Assembly: GCF_051020985.1 (NCBI RefSeq)
Contig: NC_135007.1
Coordinates: 12,799,501 to 12,863,500 of the forward strand
Length of the DNA stretch: 64,000 nt
Source: Nomia melanderi
Lineage: Eukaryota > Arthropoda > Insecta > Hymenoptera > Halictidae
Direction of reading: 5' to 3'
Below the pieces are notes generated by a model that saw only the letters and a list, made by a program, of their open reading frames with translations, had not been told where the DNA came from and made no database searches. Position numbers and translations under genes: made by a program. The stretch's first letter is position 1, and every line of letters begins with the position of its first letter. Below, piece after piece: positions 14,589 to 27,500 of this stretch.

Positions 14589-17206
14589 TAAATGTTTAAT
14601 CATTGTTGTTGTGAAGAAGTTTCATAAAGTAAACCGTCCGCACGCCTTCTAAGCGCGAAATCTCTTTCTTCCAGCACGTGATCTATGCCACGGATTGTAG
14701 TCTTCGTGATTACGACAGCGATGATGTCATAAATGCTGCACCTATACCACCCGATCCAGCATCATTGCCCATGCTTAGATAGATCTATGTATTCCGTTGC
14801 GACACACGCGAAGCATTTTTTACACCGTAGATCCTTTAGCGGCGTTTCATTTCATTTCAGCGGTTTTTACTCGACATGAATACGCTATTGAAGCGTACGG
14901 GTCTCGTTGAAATGATTGAAACGACTGCAACGCGGATTCCATTTATAGGAAATACGTAAAACGATCCCACCGATCGAACGACCCTCGATCGGAATGGGTA
15001 ATCCGGTTTTTTCGTTGGCTCGTCGGAAGAAAACCGTGCGCTCCGCGTTTGCCGATGACTGCAGACCTCAGAAACCGTCGCAAGCTGTGAGCGGCGGTTC
15101 TCAAAACTATGTGAATCACTCGGGCATTAAATGATTCATTAAATTGTAAATCGTAAATTCATTAGCTCGACTATACGCGACGCGACAAGGACTTCCTTAA
15201 TCTATCTCTGCCACTTCGGACAATCGCTGTCGACGTCGTACATACCTACGTTGCGTCAACGTTTAAGCAGCGGTTCTAACCCCTTGAGTATCAAATATTT
15301 ATAATTCCGAAGCAAACATTTCCTCCTCGGGACGCGTTACGTTCACCTGAGATATTCGCAGTTTACTTTCCACGCGTAATATCTTCGGTTATAGTGTAAA
15401 TCTCGAATCATTATAGAAATCCTCTTCAAAAAACTGATTAAAGACATAACAGACGTGACTGTCGGTCCTTGACTCTACACATCGCGATGACAGAGTTTAA
15501 CGTTTCATATTATCCTTTAATTTACATATCAATTATCGTTAAATTAGCTTCGAAAAGCATCATCTGCATCTCATTAGAGAGCGTTGAATGCTTCCAGTGG
15601 AAAACTTTCTAGTGCAGAGGGTCAATCCCCTATCTTCGATTTTCGCTTAACAGTTCCATCTCGTAAACGGAACGCTGCCAAACAATGTACAACGGCACTA
15701 TGCTATCCTGGTTTGCGGTAAGAAACGTTGGAGGCTGAAACAAAAGAGTCGCGGCGCGGAGCAACCAAGGAAGCCGGGAATGCAAGGCAGCTGATGTCAG
15801 CCGTAATGAGCAATGTTGCTAAAACTGGATATGATTCTGTGTCCTTTCCGCTCGCGCACACTTTGTGTCTTCCGTCTCCGTTCGCATTTCCATATTTACG
15901 CACACGTGTACACGCGTACCTATCCGCCATTCATTGGTATGTACACTTTGACGAGCCCCTCAGCCTTCTATCCTCTATTCCATCCAAATACACCGAGCAA
16001 GAGACTTTCTGTTCGGTTCTCACACGGTCTTGAAGAATGACTCCTCGAATCCTTCGGCGCGTACAGCGGAATTCTTCGTGCGTTTCATAGTGCCGAAGAT
16101 GTATGATAATCTTTTCACATCGAACGGAGAAAGTGTTGCACTGTAGAGGCGTAGCGGATTTTCTAGGCAACCATAAGTTTCATCTAATTGAACGTTATGT
16201 CCCCGCAGCGGCGATATATACTGTATGCAGATACTTACGTTCGTCGGAACAAGTTGAACGAGAATCGCTGGACTGCGTAGGATAATGTAACAACGTAAAA
16301 TCGCGATCGCTTAGAAAGTTAGATGAACGCGAGAGTCCGGCGTCTTCGGCTGGCGGAAGTCTACTTGACTACGCCGAGCACACTTCACCATCTCGGTTTT
16401 CGCGTTGCCGCCATTTTCCTCGCTCCGCGGAATGTTTAATCAGGGGCTGGCCGATTTTGCTTTCTAGTGTCCGTCGACGATGCAATAGGATATTTCAACA
16501 TTCGCTTCGTTCAGCCGTTGACTCTTTTTTCACGATAGATCCTCTGGAATTATCTTACTTGTTCGATTTGAATGATTTGTCTTTTAGGTTTGTATCAAGC
16601 TGTTTCCTTTGTTAAAGCTTCCTAGGACAAACTGCGTTCTTTTGCAAACCTTTTGAGGAATTTATGAAATCTTAGGAACTCGAAGGGTGTTTGATAATAT
16701 TGAGGGTCTTCGTAATGGCAAATTGCTGGAACAACTTTTTCAGGACACGCCTATTCGAAAGCTTCAAGAAGTGGGTGAAGCTGAATTATAGAAAATCTTT
16801 TGGGAGGTTTCAAATGTAAACTGTTTTGAAACTTGGGAAGATATAATGTATTAATGTTTCTTCGTTTAAATGCTTTTTCAAAGAGGTGTTCAATTTTCAT
16901 TCGTACCGCCTAATGGGACTGCGAACTCGTTTCGTTCCGAGTCGGCAACGTTGGTCACGACACTAAAATTACGAAATAGAGGTCGTTCTAGTCACTTCCA
17001 CTCCCTAAGCTTCGGTACTGTAGATTCCTGTGAGAGCTGCGTTTGAAGGACATACGTTTCATAACATTATTATTCGCGCACGCATCAGTTTTGCGTAAAT
17101 ATTATTGCTGTTTTAAAATAGGAGGAGCTTTTGTTAAATTAAACCGCGAGAACTCCGCCTGCCGTTGCGATCCTTGCCAGATACTTTGCGAGGAAACTCA
17201 TTTTGG

Positions 17207-17357
17207 AAGGGTGATATCAACCCTTATGTTTCTTCATTGTTAAACAAAAAATTTTATTTATATAACTGTATTTGTTTTGTAACAAATATTCCTGATTATA
17301 CACGATATCGTGCATACAATATCTATCAAGATAAAGGGGTTGATTTCACCCCTTTGG
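17207..17357. repeat. Inverted repeat with self-palindromic ends
   Basis: The left end contains aagggtgatatcaaccctt and the right end contains aaaggggttgatttcacccc. Each is itself nearly palindromic, and the two are inverted copies about 110 bp apart. Related ggggtcaccggtgacccc-like palindromes occur in the elements at 39363, 39657 and 42694, so this may be a diverged small element. Confidence 0.4.
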
Positions 17358-17639
17358 AATTATTTTATTCTTACCGATATCATCACCGATCGACACGTTG
17401 CGATCACGGAGCTGCTTTAAATATTAAATTGTTCAAGAGCAATGAGAAATAAATATGATCACAAATGAAATAGAACTGATAGAAATTCTAGATTAAAAGT
17501 TATCATCCTCTTCCACCCCCTTCGATTTCACTTTGAAATGCAGAATACTAAAAGAATCTTCATTATAAAAATTATTTAACCGAAGTCAATCGTTTTGATG
17601 CATAATAGAAGCGTTTTATTGAAATTAGAATTTTGTTCT

Positions 17640-17800
17640 TTAACATTAGAACTACCAGATAGGTCAGACTGATCCATTCCTCATTTCTTCTTTCGCAATT
17701 ATTGAAAAGAAACAAATGCTTCTTTGAGAAATTATTGAAGTAGTTGATTTAGTAATAAGCAAACTAAAACATCAATCGATATCTTAATAAATGCAATCTT
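17640..17800 (+). mobile_element. Truncated MITE-like element, TIR type TTAACACTAGAACTACC
   Basis: The left end TTAACATTAGAACTACCAG matches the terminal repeat of the copies at 20762, 26884 and 42099. The interior (cttctttgagaaattattgaag) matches the copy at 41646. No right-hand terminal repeat is visible, so the copy is truncated or decayed and its right border is approximate. Confidence 0.55.
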
Positions 17801-17927
17801 ACAGTTTCTACAAAAAAAAATGTTTAAAAGTCAATTTAATTAGTCAGTAATTTCAGCGTTAAAGATCTAGTGCAGCAATGATTCCTGGGTTCTTTCGACT
17901 ACACGGTTTCTCTCTTTTTTGTTACAG

Positions 17928-20900
17928 AAATCGCGAAGGTGCGGGCAAGTTTATTCCAAATCAGTGGTGTCAAAAAGGAACCACTGGTTTTGCCAGAACC
18001 GGAGGGCGAGATCACGACGTTGACAGAGAAAGTCTATGTACCTGTTAAAGAACATCCAGATGTAAGTATTTCGAACCAACTTCTCATCGCGTAATCTTCG
18101 CGTTGAATATTTAATCGGACTTTTAAATGCACCTCGAATGAACACTTTCGACAACGTCCGCGGTCTAATTTTAAGATTCAGTAAAAGTTTCGCAATGATG
18201 GTACTCCCACGACTTCCGGAAATGCTCTAAAACTTGTGCGAATTCACATTTCGGAGGACAGATTTAGGGCAACCGAAATTAACTAGATCTTCGTGTTTCT
18301 TTTCGTTATTAGTTCCAGCGGATTAAAAATGTAGAACTGTATCAAATTCTCTTCAAATTCGAAACGAAGTAATTGTAATGTTAAGAGATTGAGATTATAT
18401 CATCACTGGCAACTGTTTCTCAAATTCGTGCACAGTTCCATAAATTAAATATATTTGTAACCCTTTGTATTGTAACAATTCCCAGGTAATGCTTGTGTAA
18501 GCACGTTTTCCTTGGCCTGATTTCACATGATAATAGCATTTATCGAAATATACACGACTATGCTATATGCTTGATTTTTTAATTTACAGTTTAACTTTGT
18601 TGGGAGAATCCTTGGACCACGCGGGATGACGGCCAAGCAATTGGAGCAAGAAACAGGATGCAAAATCATGGTGCGGGGTAAAGGATCTATGAGGGACAAA
18701 AAGAAGGTAAACACTTTTGTTGGCAGATTTCAGAAATTTCTTCACGCACCAGAGACATCGTAAAATTCATGAACGTGAAAACATTAACTACGGAACGAAC
18801 TCGATGAGATTTAATCCAAGGCATTTAGAATAAACAGTTGCCGCGTACCGTCTTATCGTAAAGTGAAAATCACCAGTTTTAATTGTCCACTTTTACGTGC
18901 AATAATTATTAGATACCAGATCGTGAAACGTGTGGAACGACAAACAATTTTTTTTTAGAATTCTCGTTGATCGTTGAGCAGTCCTCAAGAATATTTAGTA
19001 TATTTACGAACGAAAATTCGGCCGACGGAGGGTTAACAAATCTCGAAAAATGTTTCCCCGAAAGCTCGTCGTTTGGTTAACTTTCTCTGGTTCTCCTGAG
19101 AATAGATTCAAGTTCCCCGGAGGTTCATACCGATTACAATCCATCTGGAATTGATGGTCCCGGGGTATTTTTAGAGAAGTGAGAGTGCAGGCTGTGGAGG
19201 TCGGTTTTTTGTTTCAACAAGCTGCGCGTCCAAAAGTATAGGCGGTGTTATACATTCAATTGCAAGCCACAAAAAGCTTCGGTAAATAGGAGATTAAAAT
19301 ACACGAATTATTTTAAGAGGACTCGACTTGTATTTCCTGTAAGAAGAAAAACATGTATACGTATATTCAGATCATTAAAACGACGTAAAATTTTGCTTTG
19401 TTCTCTGAAGAATTCTGAAACATACGAGGAAACTTGTGTCGCATTAATTAATTATGCAAACACCAGGGACAAAAATATTTCAGAAACCAATACTTCTAAT
19501 AAAGGTTTAATGTATAATATAATAAACGATAGTTTCTTTTACTAAAGTAAGAAATATTTCTTTTTCAAGCTGCATATGATGTATGAAAGAAAATTTCATC
19601 GTAAGTACATATAGGAAGAATTACGATAATCAGAATTTATGTTACGTATTTTTGTTTATTTTTTGTGAACATGTACCACGAGGACATTGTGATCATTCGT
19701 TGTGTTCATTTTGTAGGATGAACAGTCGATATTTTCATAGTAATTAAAAGAGATTGACTTAATTGTATTTCAAGACTCTTCTGTACTAAATACGATAATC
19801 ATTAACCATTAATTAATCGTCGTTGTGATTTATTTACCAGGAGGAGTTAAATCGAGGTAAACCAAACTGGGAGCACCTAACGGATGAACTGCATGTTTTA
19901 TTAACAGTCGATGATACTGAAAATCGTGCCACATTAAAACTTGCCAGAGCTGTGGAAGAAGTCAAGAAACTCCTTGTTCCCGTGGTGAGAAAGTTCCTAT
20001 TATTAAATATAACTATAACCGATAATATTATGTAATATTTCTCTCGCTTCTTCTTACGTCTGTAATTTTGTGATTCATCCAGTGGGAATTGTGTTACCCG
20101 TTCGTCTCGTTGTTACTAATGTGCTCATTCTTTAGTAATTAGTCCACCAATCGTGTTGAACCCTAATTACGAACATTCGATTATCTGAACGTTTGTTACA
20201 CGTTAATCTTTTGTGTAAGCTTGATTATTATTGATGTAAATGATTGAAATTTTATGATTTGAAATAGTCAAAAGTATGTAGAAAGAATCAAAGTATTATT
20301 AATACATTGAGCTTCCAGGATTCACACGATCGGTATTAATATTTTTCTTACCAATCATGTTGGTTGTTAGCAGGCTGATGGGGAGGATGAACTGAAAAAG
20401 CGACAGTTAATGGAGCTCGCTATCATAAATGGTACCTACCGGGATTCCAACACAAAAGTAGCTGCGGTTACAGGTACATATCAAAAAACATGCTTCCTTC
20501 ATTCATGTTTTCATCATCTGAATATTCCACAACTGAAAGTTCAAAGAATACTGAACTCATCTCTTTGTTATTTATAGCTATCATCTGTATCATCTGAAGC
20601 CTCAAGAAAACATTCTCCTGTACTTCATTATATACAAAAACTAAATTATTAAACTTAAAGAATTTTATTCTTGAACAGAGGAATACTGTCTTCTAACTAT
20701 ATTGTCTATAAAGTTTAATAATCTAATTTTTCAAACTAAATAATAGTTGATTCAGCATCATTTAACACTAGAACTACCGAGCACTTATTGAGTTTAACTA
20801 TTTATTCTCAAAAGTCATATCAGACTATACTTTCAACATATCAACAATTGCAAAATAGGAAAACTTAGATCAGTCATTTTAACGGGCACGGTAGTTTTAG

Positions 20901-23900
20901 TGTTAACACGTTCGCGGACAGTACAAATTTAACGAGCTGCAGTACACCAAGAATAAAAGTGTATAATAATTTCAAAAAATTAAGGCTGTATACAATTAAA
21001 TACATTATAAAGTAGCTTATAAAGTTGAACGTTGTAGCGTTCGTTTAATTTTGCATCACAATGGAAATGAATGATATAGCACCCGCGAACGTGTTAAGAT
21101 ATGGTAGCCGTTAGGATGATAAAGTGTTACAATGGTATAATTTAGAGTTAGATCTATTGAACGTTTCAGCCTGCGACGAGGAATGGAGACGCGTCGCGGT
21201 GGCCGCGGCAGAAACGCAACGACTTCTACCGGGTCTGGCCACACCTATGAGGACACCCAGCGCCCCATTGGGTGCACCGCTAATACTCTCACCGCGGATA
21301 TCAGTACCAACGACCGCGGCGTCTCTTCTGAATGGTTCAGGCCCGCCAGGCTCGCTTCTCTCTGCCGGCGATCCTCACGGATTAATCTACACGCCGTACG
21401 CTGATTACGCCAATTACGCAGCCCTGGCAGGATCACCTCTGCTCACGGAATACACGACTGCTGATCATTCTGGTGGGTTGTTTGCTCGCTGATCTTAGTT
21501 GCAAGATCGTTCATCCATGAGTATTCTCCTTGACCCCCCCACTTCTGCTTTTTGATCTCCCCCTTGTTCTTTCAGCACAAAAGAAAGAGAAAAACAGAAT
21601 GTGTGTGCGAAAAAGAGAGACAATTGAAAGGCAAATACATATTTTACGGTTTCTATGAATGTTTTTTTGTGGAGAATCTCTTTGTGGTTTAGAAAGTGTA
21701 ACTGTTCTAAACGAACATTTTTATATATATGTATTTACATATATATATATATGTTTAGTAGATTTTCTTTGATCGTTAACTTAAATACCAGAAGCAACCA
21801 GCTTAAAGCGATAGATATGAAGTATTTTCATTCGTTGAGTGTCGCTGTCTGCTTGGAGTAAAATTATGCAGTTGTATACGCAGAGTGTACCACTGAACTT
21901 TGTATGTTAAGATACATGTATTATCTTTTACTTCCGATGAGAAGTATATGAATTTTTCAAAAACAAGTTAATGTTGCATGCAAAGCAATTTATTTATTAA
22001 CGGATTGTTAATGAAGCAAAATTTTTTATTGTCGATGTGCGATGTGTAAAAGTAAATTTCTTGTTCACGCAATAACGAACGCAGACAATAATTCGATTGA
22101 ACAATGTGTGGAACGCTCTGTGTCTACCAAGGAGTTCTAGACGTTAGAATAACGTAAAATGAATGTTCTCCACAGTCAAACAGTATCTATTTTAAGCATA
22201 GTCTCAGTCGTCTGGTCGCATGTGTGACTGGTTGTTGTTACTGTTATTATTAATATGATTATCATTATTTTTATTATTATAAGGTATTAATTATAGTACC
22301 GTTATTATTACTGTTTTCGTTATCATTATCAAGATTATTAGAATCGTTACTTCTTTTGATATTAGCACATTGTTTTCTATCGACGTCATTATCGTCATCA
22401 TCCTCATCATTACCATCATTCTCTTCGTCGTCGTTGCCGTCGTCACCATCATTATCATCATCATCATTACCATCACGATCATCATTATCATCACCATCAT
22501 CATCACCATCATCACCATCAATACTCAAAATTATTATTAGAGAGCATAAAGGCAGAATACCATTTAATATGAAAACTTGATAATAATTTTAACGTTTTGA
22601 CAATTACGAACAAATTAAAACGACTTGATAATTATTCAAGGAGCAATATTAGTATCACAGTTAGTACGATATCTAGTGTCCATATTAAGAGAGTCAGATC
22701 AGTCATTTACTAGTCGTGTCAGTGCTGATAATTATTTAATGGTAATTATAATCAATATTAATATAATATGTATTTATGAAGCAACAAGTTCATATTAAGA
22801 GATAGAGTTATATAATATAAAAGAAAGTAATGTAAAGGAGGAAAATTTTATAATTTAAAATGGAGAATTATTTTTTATTAGATAAAAATACCAAACATAT
22901 TGAATCGTACGTCAATATAATTTATACTTACTAGTTTGAAATGGTATTCATACAGGAGTATTAGATATTACTTTCAGTAGTTGGTACAACAGTGCGGTGA
23001 ATAGGAATGATCTGTCCATAAAGTACATATGAAATTGTACATAATGCGACATGAATATTCTCTAGAAGTATACACGTATATAAGACGAATTTTATTTGTC
23101 TCTTTCGGAGCATAATCTTGACTATTTTATGACAAATCTTCTCTATACATTTGTTACCATTATTCAAAAAGTATATACTTTATGTGTCAATCGAATAAGC
23201 ATGGTATGTTTGCAAAGTAGAAGAACACTTAAGCATTATTTACTCAAAGTTCAATAGAAAAATAAACAATAATTCAATTGGCATAATATAAGCTATTGCC
23301 AACAGACTCGTCAATTTCCAAATATTTTACGATGCTTTCTATTTAAAAAATATATATTTCCTTACAATCTTATATTAAAAGAGAAAAATATAAGTCAATT
23401 TATCTTTAACATTTTCTTTCGTCAAACATACCATCTCTTATTGCATTTTCTATGGTGCATTCATATATTAATACATTTAATGGCATAAACATCATATATA
23501 TACACGTAATTTCTAGTAATTATATCTACAGGGTAAGAAATAAGAATTGAAATAAGCCAATTTCTCATAGAAACTATCCAACTATTTTATGCTTCTTTTT
23601 AATTATTTGCACCAAAAGACTTTTAGCAAAAATACTTAACATACAACTAAATATTAATTTGTCATGTCTTCTAATTTGAAAGATCCAAAATGATAAATTT
23701 AATTTGTATACAATATTATTACCATTAGAGGAAAATAAGCCAAAAGTTAGAGTGCACCATATTGAAAACCAGAAATTTTTTACTGATCAAGCCAGAAAAT
23801 ATGACTCACTGTACATTATCTTATAACGTCTGACTTTTTAGGTGCGTCGCTTTGCTTTTATTATCTCAGGCACGGGAATTATTATATTTGACATTTTTTT

Positions 23901-24541
23901 TCCAAGATATGTTAAAGTATTCTTGACACTACACGCTGACTTTCGCATTTTTTCATTGGCCACGTCTGGTCAACAGCATGAAACCTGAGATCAGGTGTAC
24001 AGTCTACGATCAGGGCACAACAGGTTCAAGAACCGAGAATATAATCAATTTTTATTAACACTTTCGCCGCTTGACATTTTATTCGTCAAGAATAAATCGG
24101 AGTTACAGAATTATTGAAACCACGTTATCTTTGATTTATTTCGTTCGACTTATTTTTCTCTGGAGATAATACTGATACAAATTAAGGTGAATCAGTGTAC
24201 ACTGAAACAGACAAATATTTTCCAAAATTATAGCAGGAAACCGTGAACGTTCTTCAAAATGAAAAAGTAACTTCGCGTTGGAATTTCCCGACCGTCGTGA
24301 GGAATTCGCTTATTTCCAATTGTGAAACGTAGCGAATCTTTTAGCAGCGTATAAAATTAGCTGAAGCATCAGTTCAACGTTTAACGAACGTATTTTTAAT
24401 GCCATAAGTAAACTCACGCGTTACACTTGCAGTTGGTGTCATATTTATTTATTAAATTTTTATATTACCGATAAGTAAAGCTAAAGCGAGCGCGCAATAA
24501 ATTTATACAAAGACTTACTCTGTACGGAAGTTCAGTATGAT

Positions 24542-24573
<32 letters not shown>

Positions 24574-27500
24574 GCACCCACGTCCACGTGTGTGATCACG
24601 ATTTCTTCAAACTGGTAGTAGACGTAGGATGTTAGGAAGGCTTTGTCCTATACAATAAAATATTTCCGAGTATCTTCTATAAATTTTAAACATTCAATAA
24701 CTTTATGTATTACCGAAGAATTTATGATAGACAATAATTAATACACCAGTATAGCTGTGATGCCTTTCTGATATTAAAGAATACTCAACAATACTTATCC
24801 AATTATTTCGAGTTTATAAAACCAGTGATCATTATTATCTTCTCATTAGATCAGATTTCTCACGTTTTATTTACCATTATCTATATATTCCGGATCGAAA
24901 TGTATTCACTGTGTCCTAATAATTCAGTTCTTAACAGTGTACTATCCATAATTATCTTATTCAGACTGGCAGATACTAATTTATCGATAATTAGATCTAT
25001 AAATGCACATACAAAACTTTCCTAACAACCTACGCATTGTATATTGTAAATCTTTTATGTAAAGAGTAATTTCCCGCTATAAGAAAGGAAATTGTCTAAG
25101 TGTCTCTAATATTTTTATATCGCACGATAATTTTAAATCACTTTTCATATGAATACTCATATTTATAGCAATATATTTTTTAATTATAAATTTGTTTCTC
25201 TTTTTTTTTTAAATATTTAGCGTATCGAAAATTAGGTTCGACGTGCAGAATAACACGAAAGTAATGGTTGTAAAATACGAAAGTGAAGATCGGAAACGAG
25301 TATATATATATATATTTATAAATATATATATATGTCTTATATATTTTACTTGCACTCACATTACTCGGGTGTCCAAAACTGTACAAAAAAAAAAAATATT
25401 TTCTACGTACATCTTCGTCACGAAGAGGAACGAAACGTTTAATATATTTAAATGTAGCGATTGTTCTCTTTTTTTTTACATCATATGGATGATTTTGTAA
25501 ATTAAAGATAAATATTTTTATACACTTTTACCTTCTTTTAGTACTTCTCGTTCGGGATATAGATAGGGAATCTAGTTTGAGCGGACAGATATCCATAGAG
25601 AAACGATCTTTATGTAGAGAGTTAAGAAACCGTGAGCAAAAAGAATAATTACCACCGAATGTACAAGGATTTTGATATTAACACGTTGATCACCACAAGA
25701 ATGTTCAATGTCTTAAAAAATATTACTTATTCTTTCCTAACAAAATAAACGGTATTAAAATTAATTACACTGTCCAACAGTTTTGTATCATCTGTACAGT
25801 ATTATTTAGCTATTTATGTTACTAAATATTTTGATTCAAAAGCTTGATTCGATTCGAAAGCTTCAATGATCAATAACCATCGTGGCAATCAACGTGTTAA
25901 TTTAACATTAGGTTTACGGAACGTGTCAATTCGACGCACACTAAATTTTATAAACATTATTTGATCATGGAAAGATAAGGGAGATCGAAAATGCTTTCAA
26001 TAAAAATAGTTCTGAGACAAAATACGAGAAAATAAGAATACAGACTTTACAACAATTAGACGAATATTTCTCCTAATTGCCAATACTTTACAAGATCCAA
26101 GTAAACGAATATCAATTTTTCTAGGAACAATAGCATAAACTGTACAGTAACTATCCGTAAACCTACTGTTAAATAATTCCATCGTAAAACAAATTGTTCT
26201 CTAATTAACAAGCAACCATGAGATAGAAATCATCGAGTAGAAAAAGCACTGCAATGTTCGCCGATAGTTTTTCGAAAAATCCATTCGAAGACACAGTGAC
26301 ACTGATCCGAGTCAGTGAATTTCGTTCCGCCGCAATTACGGTCCGGCGAAATATTAATGAGAGTTGAAAAGTTTGTAACTGAAGTGTGCCATGAATCAAG
26401 GGCCAAGAGCGGTCCAGTCATTGACGTAGTCTGTGTGCATGACTAATTTATTGCGGCCGTGCGCCGGAATTCATTACATCGGTCAATAGACGACTATCTT
26501 TTCGTTGCGGAAATTAGTCGCGTGTGTTACAAAAGAGACTCGCTCGCTCGCTCGCTCGCGAATAGAGCTAGCAACGAAACTCGCGATTTCTACTAAACTT
26601 TCCTCTCATCAATATTTTATTTCGCGATTCTCTTTTTATCGCTGTACTCACTTTTTGCCTCGTTGCAATCGATCACGCCAGACGCTAAATTACAGTAGAG
26701 TAATTCGTTGGAAACATTGTTTCAAGCTAGTCCGTCATAGGTTTCCGTTGCATCGCGTAATTGCGTTAGTGTCATGGTGCATATATTTTTTTTTAATGAG
26801 TCTTCAGTGCTGTCCCATTGCTCTCTTGAAATAGTAATTATCAGTTGAGAGTATTCGTGAATTTTTACTTTCTTATGACTTGTTTGACACTGGAACTACC
26901 AGATTATTCCTGATAATTAAAATTGAAACTGATTGGTAATGAAAATGATTGCTGATTTCTTTCTTCACAGTTAGCATAAGGGTACAGAAGCTTCTTCGAG
27001 AAATGATTAAGTTGGTTTAAGAGAAACTTAATTAAAGAATTAATAATTTCTAAAAAGTCAATTGATATGCTCGGTAGTTCTAGTGTTAACTTAGATTCAC
27101 AATAGCAAAAATGATGTCGAATCGATTGTAATTTTAAAGAATTCTTCTGAAATGACACTTCACCAGTTTTCCTAACGGGGAAGTCTTGCAATCACTTAAA
27201 CACTAGAACAAACAAATCGATTCCTTGTTTTCCACGAAAGCTTCGGCATTAGCTCGACGAGGTTCTCTCGACGAGGATGAGTTCGAACTCGAACTGATTC
27301 GAGGTGTACAGATAGGAGAATCATTTAGGGACCAAGTTGATCGTTCTCTTAGAGACCTAATGATCGCGTCATCGAGCATTCGAACAAAAATACCAGCGCT
27401 GAGCATTTTACCTCGTATCGAGAGATAAGCCAACCGAAACCGCAAGCAGTGCACAAAATCTTTTATTGTGTTCACTCGAAGTATTAGTACGTAGTATATA

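Larger units (their letters stand above)
1..17927. other. Gene-free GC-richer stretch upstream of the first visible how exon
   Basis: No reading frame here has homology I recognise together with credible splice signals. By eye it is clearly richer in G+C than the DNA after about 22 kb, which explains the many chance open frames of 60-160 codons on both strands. The exon at 17928 begins in phase 1 and codes for residues just after the QUA1 dimerisation region of how, so an upstream exon must exist. I looked for a QUA1-like exon (a run ending in RLLDEE) and did not find one, so it probably lies before position 1. The stretch is therefore best read as a long how intron or upstream regulatory DNA. 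Low-complexity tracts, a perfect hairpin and inverted-repeat elements inside it are listed separately. Confidence 0.6.

Noticed and set aside
22277..22528. Asp-rich and Met/Val-rich open frames
   Set aside because: Direct translation of the ATC trinucleotide tract in different frames.
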